DNA from: Syncephalis fuscata
Lineage: Eukaryota; Zoopagomycota; Zoopagomycetes; Zoopagales; Piptocephalidaceae
Reading direction: 5' to 3'
Assembly (NCBI GenBank): GCA_025786725.1
Contig: JAHLTZ010000093.1
Span: 1-29,091 of the forward strand
Length of the DNA stretch: 29,091 nucleotides
Numbering within the stretch: the stretch's first letter is position 1; the number at the start of each line of letters is the position of its first letter. The notes below the pieces were generated by a model, which was not told the DNA's origin, did no database searches, and saw only the letters and a list, made by a program, of their open reading frames with translations. The position numbers and the translations under genes are program-made. Positions 10,317 to 29,091 of the stretch are shown one piece after another.

Positions 10317-13300
10317 TTACGAAGGCAAATGCGGTGGCTTTTCCAAATGATTAGAAGGGAAACAAAGAATGGGTATTGATGGATGAGGAGAAGGTGGTTG
10401 AGATGATAAGGGCACATGACTATGATTAGCAACACTTTTATGTGAAGTAGATGTTCTCAAAGAGGATGAGGAGGAGGAGGAGGAGGAGGGGAAAGGCAGT
10501 GGTAGCGTTAAAGCTGAAGTGGTAGAGGATGTTAACATGGTTGTAGATCGATCTGTATTGATACATTCCATAAGAGGCGGCTTCTTTTGTTCACAAAGAT
10601 CTAACTGTGCCTTAAATTCATTGCGACTAACAACTACCGTATGAGCCACATCAGAAACGGCACGAGCACGACCTTGCATTCCTTTAGTCGTGGTAGTAAC
10701 ATTTAATAAATTGGTCAAATGCTTAGTCGTATTTCTAAAACTACCATTCTGTCCATTATTTATGCTGCTGTTGCCGGTATTACTACTAAGACAAGCGGCA
10801 GTCAGTGGCGAATAACGCGGTTCGCCGGGGCCATCACAAACTACTTGTAGCTTCTCACTACCATCGGGTACACGATGGGAGAACACAACACGGATATGTT
10901 TGTATAGATAGATACGACCACGGCTGGGCGAACAGACTTGCAATTGAATGGCATATCGTAGAACAGGTCGATTATTACCATTATTGCTTTGACTATTCGT
11001 GGTGGTAGTGGTGGTGGCATCGGATGCAGGCTGTGCATAAGACTTTTGTCGTATAAATGTTTTAGTGCCAATTGGCATGTCCGAAAAGTCATAAGGTACC
11101 AAGAATAGCTTAATCGCCGTTTTGTTAGGATTCTTAATGACCACTTGTAACTGCCCCGCAGTTGGAATACGATAACCAACCACACCATGTCGTGTAGCCG
11201 TTGACTTCTTTTGTTTTAATACATCAGCCGATGCATGTTCCAAATCGATATTACCAACATATGGGGTGGGTGCATCATCATCCTGCATATTGTAGAAGGT
11301 GGCCGGGAAGGGCAGATTAATGTGCGGTGGGCACTTTAACGATGATCGACAATTGCCTCGACCAAGTACACCAATTTGTGCAATAAATTCGATTGGCCGT
11401 GATGGCAGTGTTGACATACGTCCACTAAGAATAGATTCCTATAATATATTAATTAATTTAACTATCAACAATTCTATCTATTCCACTTACCTCATAACTA
11501 CCAATAAATGATCCAAATAATTCACCTGTTATACTGGCCCGTCGGTTCATAGAACGAGACGGATATGGACGGAGTGAATGTGATAGCGATAATGACAATC
11601 CATTATTACCTAGTGCATCGAATGAATTACGCAGTGGTGACGGTAACGTAGGTGATGTAGGTGTCACCACAGGTGGGCGTATTTGCATTACTGAACGAAA
11701 AGAATGCGGCATTAATTTGCCAGATGTCAATTCTTGTGATGATCTACCGGTAATAGTGTGGCTAGGCGATGAAATATACCGAGACGATGGCTGATTTAAA
11801 TCATTAAAATATGGTTTTGGTTCACCCAAACAATCAATAGTCTTTTTATACACAGAGTGATTATTACCATCGTCATCATCAGTGTTAATCGTATGATGAC
11901 GACAATTGTTGTCACCATCGTTATTTGTTTTTGTATGGTTATTAATAACAGTATTTTCATCTGGTAGTGATGGTAACAGTGGGGGTAAAGATGGTCCAGT
12001 TGATAAAATACCCTGGCTATTATTGTCTCGATCACGTAACATACGCGTTAGACCAGAAAGTGATCGTGTTAATGGCGCTGAACTGGATACGATCGATGGC
12101 AATAGATTATTTGACAGTGGTGTTTTTTCTACCAATGATGTTGAATTATCCTTTTCTGCTGTCACTTTAACCGTGTTGGATTTTGTTGATATCTCATTAC
12201 CAGAAGTATTATATTCCACAGTGTCTCGTCTGTTGCCGACTGCGTAAATGATAGTCGAGAACGGGCTAGTTGTGGTCGTTGGACACGAGCCAGCTTTAAT
12301 CGAGCCAATCTTTCCAACTGCACAGCTATATCTGCATTAGGTGGGGGTGTTCCTGGTCGGGGTGGTGAATTAGCGCGCATCTTTGTCATTGATGGTCTAA
12401 TTTCCCTTGGTTGACTATTAGACCAAGATGTATGTTGCTGATTTACAGATATCGATGGTGTAGATGCAGATGGTGGTGTTGGTAAACTTGGTGAGTTTGA
12501 TAAACGGCTATAATCATGTCTTGAGGCACCTTTAGGCAGTGTTTTATGGCGATTGACATCACGTAGTCCACCTACACTCGGATCATAGAGTAGACTAACT
12601 TTAAGGGCGCCTCGGAGTGCGACTGCTGGACGGAATGGATAGACAGTCAATTCCGAATTGGATACTACCCATCGTGGATGTAATGTATTATTCAACTCCT
12701 CATAATCATCATCATCATCATCCGTTAAGGCTTCCTCCATGCCTAGTAATCTAATTGCACAGCCTAGATCATTTTTGGCCAATATGGCATCATGTAGTGC
12801 TGATTGAACCGGTAATAGGCGCACTTGCGAGAAAAGCGATTGTGCTAACAAAATAAATTCTGTTTCATCCGTTTCACTAGATGTATTTTGTTTATTTGAA
12901 TGGTGATGAGTGACACTGTAGATATTATAATATTATAATTCATTAGTACAATTATAGATTATATTTGATCTGCCCTTTAGTTGTAATTATATATTATTAA
13001 TCATAATAACATCAATCCATTCAATTGTTCCACGCTCTCTTCTCTTTCTTTCCGTTTTGTGTTATGACTCACCTTGGTGTATATTGAATAGTCCAACGCT
13101 CTAATAATGCTTGGTCACATCGACGATATACATCAAGTTCAAAAACTCGATCTTTACTTGTTATACTATCAGCTGTAGCCTTTTCCTTTATGCTTGAAAT
13201 ACTATCCTGTTGAAGGCAGTCGGATATAGAGCGATGGCTGTTGTCAAGATGGCCGTGATATGCATCGCCGTGTATTATAGGTAACGATAAGGATGGTTTT

Positions 13301-14090
13301 TGCTGTTGTTTCTGTTCATATAGCTCAGATCGTTGCCGAGCAGCACGTAATTCACGTACACGCTGTCGTAGTAAGCGCTGTAGTCCTTTGGCTGTTCGAT
13401 CTTCGCATTCAGTCCAATCCTGTTGACCTACTCCCGTCTTTAAATGGCATGTATTGGCACGAGCGCGCGTAACCACTTGCATCATCTTGGCAACATACTC
13501 CATGGCTTCCCTGTACCCACCGTCTACGTGTACAGCAACCAGCCGGCCAACCAACCAACAAACAGAATCGTCAGTACACTGTATTCAAATGTGCACGTAT
13601 TTGTGTGTGCGTATTTCAAATAATCTGGTGAGAAACAGGAGAAAAGGAGAGAAGGAGAAAGAAGTTTAGACGAATCTAGAACGTGTAGGGATAGTATTAT
13701 TTGTTCCAAAATTTTATGACTGTAATACTAGTAATACAGAAAGAATATGATGGTATAAAATGAGTGCTAACACGAGTTGTATGTAGTAAGTGTCAATAAA
13801 ACAATTGCTTGGGTAAAATACAAGAGAAAAAAAGGAAATGAAGGTGACCACTCACTAGCTGTCAATAATAATAATAATAGCAACAAAATAATAGATAGAT
13901 AGAAATACGTAACTGCAAGATTATCTATCATGTGACACACGTACACGCACAGAATGGCTAGCATTCTTTAATTATAGTATACTAACTATGGTATACTAAT
14001 ATAACTAATTGACTTACCTGTAAAAACAATAGATGGTGTAATAATCGGCATAAGGGGCGAAAGAGATGGTGGATGAGCAGGCGCAGGCAT
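10317..14090 (-). CDS. Atos/FAM214-like protein (ATOS and chromosome-segregation-type domains)
   Basis: Four exons (minus strand): 14018-14090, 13073-13523, 11491-12915 and 10317-11438. Predicted length is about 1,023 aa, allowing one missing base. Exon 1 starts MPAPAHPPSLSP. Exon 2 ends with 'CDQALLERWTIQYTPR'. Exon 3 has an acidic Asp run followed by a long low-complexity Ser/Pro/Asn linker. The conserved core spans the exon 3/4 junction: 'GSFIGSYEESILSGRM' opens the ATOS domain, followed by 'IEFIAQIGVLGRGNCRSS' and 'DDDAPTPYVGNIDLE'. The C-terminal conserved region includes 'GYRIPTAGQLQVVIKNPNKT', 'LFLVPYDFSDMP', 'TFIRQKSY' and 'GRIYLYKHIRVVFSHR', the same order as in animal ATOSA/ATOSB. 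Animal Atos proteins are nuclear transcriptional regulators; the role in fungi is uncertain. The frame changes once, near 12220-12280, with no intron available, so one base is probably missing there. A poly-Ser tract lies near 10450-10490. Confidence 0.8.
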
Positions 14091-15474
14091 AAATCAACTC
14101 ACTATTGCACAAGGCGGCAATGGTCACTTATAGTAGTTGTTACGCTGTTAAAAAACAAAAAGGAGTACTGAACAAGAGTGGTGGTTGCAGCACGGCTGTT
14201 CCACTATTTATGTGCTTAAATAGTTATCACTTGGGCGCACGTGTGTCATACGTGTTCAAAATTTAACGAAAAAAATAACAGAAAATAAAGAAGTGATAGC
14301 TGCATGACACTTATGCCAGGCGGTCGTGTGTGTGTGTGTGGTGGTTTTAAAGAGAAAGTAAAAAAAAATACAGAGAATATTTGACAAAATAGTAACACAA
14401 ATCGAAAAAAGTTTTTTTTTCTATAGCCATGTGACTATCAAACGATAGACCTGTGGCTAAAAACATGGTTTTGTATTTCCTTTCACTGCCCCTTTACAAC
14501 GATACTAGACTGGTGTAGTAACATGTTATTCGGTTTTCTTTAAAAATGCCACCGATAATGATTGCGATATACAAAAAAGGAAATGCATATAGCAAAAAAT
14601 AGAAAAGACGTCAAAAAAGGAAAGCGCAATATATATTTATTTATGCTGATGTTATTACACTGAACTAGACTGATAAACGCGTATTGTGTGTCATGTACTA
14701 ATATTATACAGTTTATTTTGTAAACAATTTATTAGCCATTTAATATGATTTAGTGTCAAATGACTATATTTAATAACATCCTATCTATTGAACATGATGA
14801 TGGATAGTGAGTGACGTCAATCATCACAATACTCCTCATTGTAGATTTATTACCCAGTATGCGTATATCCTCTATTCATCTATATTATTTCCATTCTATT
14901 CCATACTACTATATATCATTCTACGATATGTTAGACACATTTTATTTATTAGATATTTCAATACACTTACTCATTCCATTCATTACGGTATATATACCCA
15001 ACTTTAGCACTGATGTTCATAGCTTTTCACATCATATATTTATTTTGCTGTGCCATTTTACTATGTAATAATTATGCGTTTTTAAACTGCTGTTTTTTAT
15101 TGCTAACTATATTATTTATAAACCTTAATTTTGTCGTTCGTTAATTTAGATGCATGAGCGAATGAGTGAAGAGTTGGAATTTACTATTAACTTACCTAAA
15201 GTCAAATAAACAAAAGGTTTGAATAAGAAAAAGTTGGTTGAACGTAACATGGTATTTATTGAAATAAAGTGTATTGAAACATATAACCAATAGAATGATA
15301 TGAATGGATAGAATATATATGTATATGCATACTGGATAATAAATCTATGATAATGAATATTTTAAACCTTGATATCACTCACCACCTAATCTTATATTCA
15401 ATAGACTGAATGCTAGCAAATTTAGCCATTTAATTATCACTATTATTTGTGCTATGTTATTGTTTAATAATTGT
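14091..15474. other. AT-rich intergenic DNA between two minus-strand genes
   Basis: This should hold the promoter and leader of the Atos-like gene and the 3' end of the WLM gene. It contains a (TG)n tract near 14326-14341. Short overlapping open frames near 14807-15068 have runs of Ile/Tyr/His typical of translated AT-rich noise. No gene is supported. Confidence 0.45.
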
Positions 15475-16676
15475 TTATTTGTTTGTAGTTTTTGTCTTCT
15501 TTAATCTTTTACTTGATGGTAATAATGATGACGATGATACAGTATGATCTAGTGTTGTAGCATTTTTTAATTGATGACATGCTGAACACATGAGCGCCAA
15601 TGGCTTATTGATAAGCGTACAGACTGTGCATGACCACGGTGTAACTTCCTCTTTGATAATAACATCATCAATGGTGCTATTCTCTAATAATATTGGCGAT
15701 GTTGACTGTGGTGGAGATTTTCGCTTAGTGTGTCGTAAAACGGCGGCCATTGCTGCCGCTTCATGAGCTGTAGCATCACTTGTAGATGACATTGTTGCTA
15801 TTGATTTGCTTAAAGCTTTTGCTATGGCTATTTCTTCATCACCCTCTTCTAACGCCATTTGCTCTTCTGTAGCGTCACCGCCACACCATGTGGCATCGAG
15901 TAGGCCGCGTCGTTGAATTGCGGCCATGGCAGCCATTTGAGCGGGCGAACAATGTAGTTTCCACCGATCTACAGCACTTTGGCTTTGATTTTTACCTAGT
16001 CGACTACCATGTCCTGCGAATTTAACAAAGGTAGTATTGGTATTACTACTTGTACTTGATGCGGCCGTGTATCCATTTTTCATTAATAATTGCTCGCATT
16101 CATCTGTTAACTTGTCTAGTAATTTATAAAAATTGCTATCATGTGGGCCATGAACTATCAATTATTAATTAATTAATAGCCAATAAAATAATTAATTGCA
16201 TTTTTAAACTTACCGATATGTGTTAATCTATTAATTTACATATCATTTCCTTAATAATAGCTAATAAAAATCAACATTACTTACTCATGCAATAGTGTGC
16301 CTAATAAACTTTCATAATCAATGAATTGGCGTGGATTAGAGGCATATCGTAGGCGAATGCGTATTTCTTGACCTTTATTTACATTGATGCCTAAAATACT
16401 ATTAAAGTCTATAATATAATCTATATCTAACATACCAAGTAAATTTTCATTCTTTGGTAGGAATTCGCGTAATAACCCAACATGCCAGTTATACTTTGCC
16501 ATAATTGGCTGTACCTAGTAAAAGAGTTGTATATTGGTGAGTCATACAAAGGAATCTATAGACATTACTTGTTGTGCAAGCTGTTGTAATAAAGCAGTTG
16601 CTTCCGAGTAAAGCGGCTGGCGTTTCAGCACCATACATTGAAAGATTAATGGCGTGTCATTCTTGGCTATCGTCAT
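15475..16676 (-). CDS. Wss1-like WLM-domain metalloprotease for DNA-protein crosslink repair
   Basis: Four exons: 16569-16676, 16285-16514, a 14-nt microexon 16214-16227, and 15475-16154. The joined frame is exactly 1,032 nt (343 aa). The WLM domain runs from about residue 15 ('LKRQPLYSEATALLQQLAQQ', then VQPIM) through 'WHVGLLREFLPKNENLLG' to the zinc-protease signature HELTHIVHGPHD (residues 112-123). The latter is rebuilt only when the 14-nt exon is included. It continues 'NFYKLLDKLTDECEQLL', and FAGHGSRLG matches the basic loop after the catalytic domain. C-terminal parts: a UIM-like helix 'DEEIAIAKALSKSI' (about 223-236), a SUMO-interacting-like IDDVII between acidic residues (about 279-284), and a RanBP2-type zinc finger W-x-C-x2-C-x10-C-x2-C (Cys 293, 296, 307, 310). 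Wss1/SPRTN-type proteases digest proteins crosslinked to DNA, guided by SUMO or ubiquitin. The start ATG at 16676 directly precedes the conserved domain. Confidence 0.88.
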
Positions 16677-17297
16677 AGCAATAATATCAATATAATGACA
16701 ATATCAGTATCAGTACAATAACAGTAGTCGTATCCGTATCAGTAATAATAAAGAGAAATAAAACTTTATTATTATGATCATTAATAAATTGTAGTTATTT
16801 GTGAAATAGTCATGGTACAATTCATTACTACAATTAACGAATTTTACTTCGTAGACACAGTTCAATATAGGTCTGTCCAGTTGTTATAGGATATTTTACA
16901 ATTAAAATTTCTTTAATGTTTATTGTTAATGTTAAAAATAGATATTGACAAATGAATTACTTGTTTATATATCGTGTCTGTATAAAAGCGATAGATTGAT
17001 AAAAGCCATGTTGTTGCGATAAGGATAAACAACGACAACCTAAGTGGATAAACACTTGTTCTCTCACCTTTAGTAGTGGACTCTTTTCACTTCCTAATCA
17101 TCTTTACCTTCAATACTGCACGTTTCTATTCTCCCTTCTTCTATCTATCTGTTTGTTGGTGGCACTTTTGTTCTGCGTCACGCTATTATATGCTTGTGAA
17201 CTATATCGACTATTCAGCCTATTTGTTGAATCTTATTGTTCCTAGTGTATATTTGTGTGTGTGTGTGCGTGTGTGTACGTGAATCCTCTAGCCCAGC
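16677..17297. promoter_or_regulatory. Divergent (bidirectional) intergenic region between the WLM protease and TOR genes
   Basis: These 621 bp separate two start codons pointing away from each other. The TOR side is pyrimidine-rich from about 17065 to 17150 and has a (TG)n tract at about 17251-17278 just before the ATG. No TATA box or conserved operator can be assigned with confidence. Confidence 0.5.
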
Positions 17298-26500
<9,203 letters not shown>

Positions 26501-26596
26501 AAGTATTTATATCATTTGCTAACCATATGCTTGTTTATTAGGTGTGCTTTTGGTAATCAAAAGATAAGAATAGTGTATGACATGTGACAGTAACGA

Positions 26597-28844
26597 CTAA
26601 TATATATATCTCTTATCCCAATATTTATTGTGCCATCCAATGGCGTGGCCACTTTTGAGTTCATGTGGATGCCAGACATCAATGAGTACTTTGTGTGTGC
26701 TTTCATTTTTCTAATAATAGTTATTTACAGTTACTATTTGTTTATTGTGATACTTCTTTAATATACGGTTGTCTTCCAGTCCCATACCATAATGACACTT
26801 GGTCGCCTGATATTAAATAGCGGCCATCAGGTGAGAATTTGGTGGCTGCATAACCAGCGACCATATGACCAACAATCGCTTTCGTCTATTTTGTTTAAAT
26901 CGATCCTGTGCGCCAAATACTAGGATCTGGTTATCAATGACTGTGCCACAAGCCATTTATCTGTAGATAACAATAATAGTATTGTTAGTTAGTTGTATAG
27001 CTATGGGTTGCAGTATTAAATGGCTACTATTTACTTACTATTGGGATGCAGAGCAACAGCTGGCATACTATACATATCTGGTTCGGCAACATATTTGATA
27101 ACTACTGGAATGCCAAATTCCCATACGCGTAGTGTTTTATCATCAGACGTGGTAACAAATCGACGATTTTCATCAACAAAGGTAATTGTATTGACCGCAC
27201 CTAAATGCTGATCATATTCCTGTTCTATATCACCAGTATTTACATTATACTATAGTGTACAATAATCGATTAGTATTAAGGCTGTTTCACAATGCTTATG
27301 AATGGATGTAACCTACTTGAGTGATCTTTTTATCAGAACATCCAACTAAAAATGAATCTGGATGATCCGGATTAAATCGAACACAATAAGGGATTTTACC
27401 ATTACTGAAAGCGCTAATGCATTTGCCTAAACAACAAAATAGTTAATTAGTGTATAATAATACATAATTAAATAAAATAATGTTATAGAATTACTATATA
27501 CCTGTCTCGGTGTCCCATAGCTTAATTGTTGTGTCGTAACTGGCACTTAAAATTGTCGGCCATCAGGTGTAAAGCAAATGTCACGTACAGCCTTTTCATG
27601 ACCTAAAAATGTGCGTAGACATTGTCGTTGATGATAAACATCCCATAGCTAAATGTCATAATAAGCAATATGATTAATATAGTTAATAAATGTTGAACTA
27701 CCTTAATCTTTGTATCCATTCCGGCTGATAACAAAAGATGACCAGATTGTGGAAAGAATCGAATAGCCGATACGCCCTTTGTATGACCAGTAAATGTATG
27801 GATTTGTTTTTTAGGTAAAAAGCACTGTTGAGCACCCGATTCACCAAGTAGATCAATGCCCAAATCTTTTGGTATATGCATGTAAGTACGTCCTTGATAG
27901 TCATATTCCTCTCGGCCTATATTTATACATTAGTAACTGTAGTATATATATGTATATATATATGTAAAAAGTAAACTAAACTTACCATGGAAAATGGTCT
28001 CCTCGTTGCCTGCAGCAATCTTATGCCGTTGTCTCTCCATTGGTGCCGGTTCTTCAGGCACCACTTCTTTCTCTTTCTCTTTCTATTATTATTATTTCAC
28101 TGTAATTAGATTCAATACAAATCAATTTAATCTTAAATTACCTCTTCTGCTTCTTCTGTCTCTTCAGATGGCTGTGGTGGTGGTGGTGGTGGCATCATAT
28201 CATCTGTATTAAAACCTGCCCATGGTCCCTGATAGCGTATCGCCATCGACCACGGTAACATCACCACGAGCCTTACGCTAGGTCCAGCATCTTTTCGTGA
28301 CTTTTGCGTGGCCTTGATAGATTCTGTTCGTATGTATTCACCTTATCTACTCGCCTACATAGCCGTGCCATCCTTACCAGTGCCAATACTGCCAGCCACC
28401 GTATGTTAAGTAACGATGGATCACGCGCATAGCCTCGTGCTTGAAAGTTGTAATACTGTGAATCAAAATCGTAGTTGGCATAGGCTTGCTCCTCGACATG
28501 TCCAGCTGCCACGTTCTTTTCAACACCACAGCCGGCCAACATGCCACGAATACCGCCAAATGTTGGATTCTCTGGACCGAGCATAGGCCGATGGAGATCT
28601 TCGTAGTTTACATTAACGGCCATCTCGCGATCGGTTGGGTAAAGTGTAATCTGACGATTCGAGCCATAGTTCTAGGTACGTATGAACGTTTAAAAACTAA
28701 ACACTTAATATACTGTTAAGTAGAACTTACTTCTACACTGACATCGGGAGTGGCATCAACGCGGATTCGCTTTGTAGATTGTGCTGCGGTGGCCTCGGAT
28801 TCTTGATCGGAATCCGACGCATAAACACTGCCCAACAGATCCAT
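26597..28844 (-). CDS. PRP17: Pre-mRNA-processing factor 17 (CDC40/PRP17), WD40 splicing factor
   Basis: Nine exons (minus): 28731-28844, 28142-28671, 27986-28082, 27702-27916, 27502-27648, 27317-27426, 27039-27249, 26754-26960 and 26597-26710. About 580 aa, the usual Prp17 length. The N-terminus [16 protein letters not shown] is short and acidic; exon 2 has '[10 protein letters not shown]' and a proline run. The signature stretch '[20 protein letters not shown]' (exon 4) opens the WD40 propeller, followed by '[15 protein letters not shown]', '[15 protein letters not shown]', '[19 protein letters not shown]' and '[13 protein letters not shown]', ending IDVWHPHE and YWDK. Prp17 acts in the spliceosome at the second catalytic step. 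Several exons need a single-base correction (about 28300-28410, 27547-27552, about 26915-26935, about 26680-26700), like the adjoining part of TOR. Its stop lies about 100 bp from the convergent TOR end. Confidence 0.9.
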
Positions 28845-29091
28845 CGAATATATGTTTAAAGCGATATAATAGATGGGAGATGCAAAAGAGCAAGATGGAA
28901 TTAGATGAACACAGATTATAAAACTATTTTAAAATGGACTTGTTTTGTTATTTGGTTAGTTAATCTATTTGTCTATTGTTCAGTAAGCATATACCTCTAT
29001 TCACCTACCATCTTTGTTGTATATTTATTCTATTATATACTATTATATGCTATACTGAATACACTATATATTTTAACATTACCCCTTCCAC
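28845..29091 (-). promoter_or_regulatory. Upstream region of PRP17
   Basis: AT-rich sequence before the PRP17 start codon, up to the window edge. It presumably contains its promoter and 5' leader. No specific site is recognised. Confidence 0.35.

Noticed and set aside
10805-12247. Several open frames opposite to or overlapping the Atos-like exons
   Set aside because: They are shadows of the Atos-like coding frame, which has conserved domains and consistent splice sites.
14807-15068. Overlapping AT-rich open frames
   Set aside because: No similarity, Ile/Tyr/Phe-rich composition typical of translated non-coding AT-rich DNA, and no plausible splice partners.
15383-15385. Isolated 3-nt GTG between AG and GTGAGT on the minus strand
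   Set aside because: A single occurrence in the 3' flank of the WLM gene without neighbouring units. Chance match is likely.

Overview
The window is nuclear DNA from a eukaryote, most likely an early-diverging ('zygomycete'-type) fungus. The evidence is many short AT-rich introns (about 45-120 nt, GTAAGT...TTAATAG), a fungal-type TOR kinase, a Wss1/WLM protease, a Prp17 splicing factor and an Atos-family protein. The exact taxon cannot be read from the sequence. Layout, left to right: (1) the 5' part of a minus-strand DH-PH Rho guanine-nucleotide exchange factor (216-1750, running off the left edge); (2) about 3.3 kb of AT-rich DNA with small tandem repeats (4042-4124, 4351-4830, 4814-4895); (3) a plus-strand secreted-peptide gene at 5180-7873; (4) about 1.6 kb of AT-rich DNA, then a Fanzor (eukaryotic TnpB-like) C-terminal remnant at 9441-9758; (5) an Atos/FAM214-like gene on the minus strand (10317-14090); (6) a WLM (Wss1-like) metalloprotease gene on the minus strand (15475-16676), which shares a 621-bp divergent intergenic region with (7) the complete TOR kinase gene on the plus strand (17298 to about 26500, 34 exons), which converges with (8) the PRP17/CDC40 gene on the minus strand (26597-28844). 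The outstanding feature is the gene at 5180-7873. One exon encodes a signal peptide and a short pro-segment ending in Arg-Arg-Tyr. It is followed by 31 consecutive microexons: thirty of exactly 3 nt and one of 6 nt. Each is preceded by a TAG/CAG acceptor and followed by a GTAAGT-type donor, and they are separated by 32 related introns, most about 75-83 nt, with an exact 81-nt period over the centre of the array. When joined, the microexons read in phase 1 without a stop through 33 codons, six of them TGC (Cys), and a TAA stop forms two bases into the last exon. The predicted product is a 65-residue precursor of a small basic secreted peptide with Cys framework C-X2-C-X3-C-X10-C-X4-C-X3-C, built almost literally one codon per exon. 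Adjacent pairs of units are near-identical duplicates, which suggests that the array grows by duplicating whole intron+codon units. The remaining genes are conserved housekeeping or regulatory functions: TOR growth signalling, DNA-protein crosslink repair, pre-mRNA splicing, Rho signalling and Atos-type regulation. The 3' third of TOR and most of PRP17 carry many single-base frame breaks although the protein on both sides is strongly conserved. I read these as local sequence error rather than gene death. The first 6 kb of TOR (20 exons) has no frame break.
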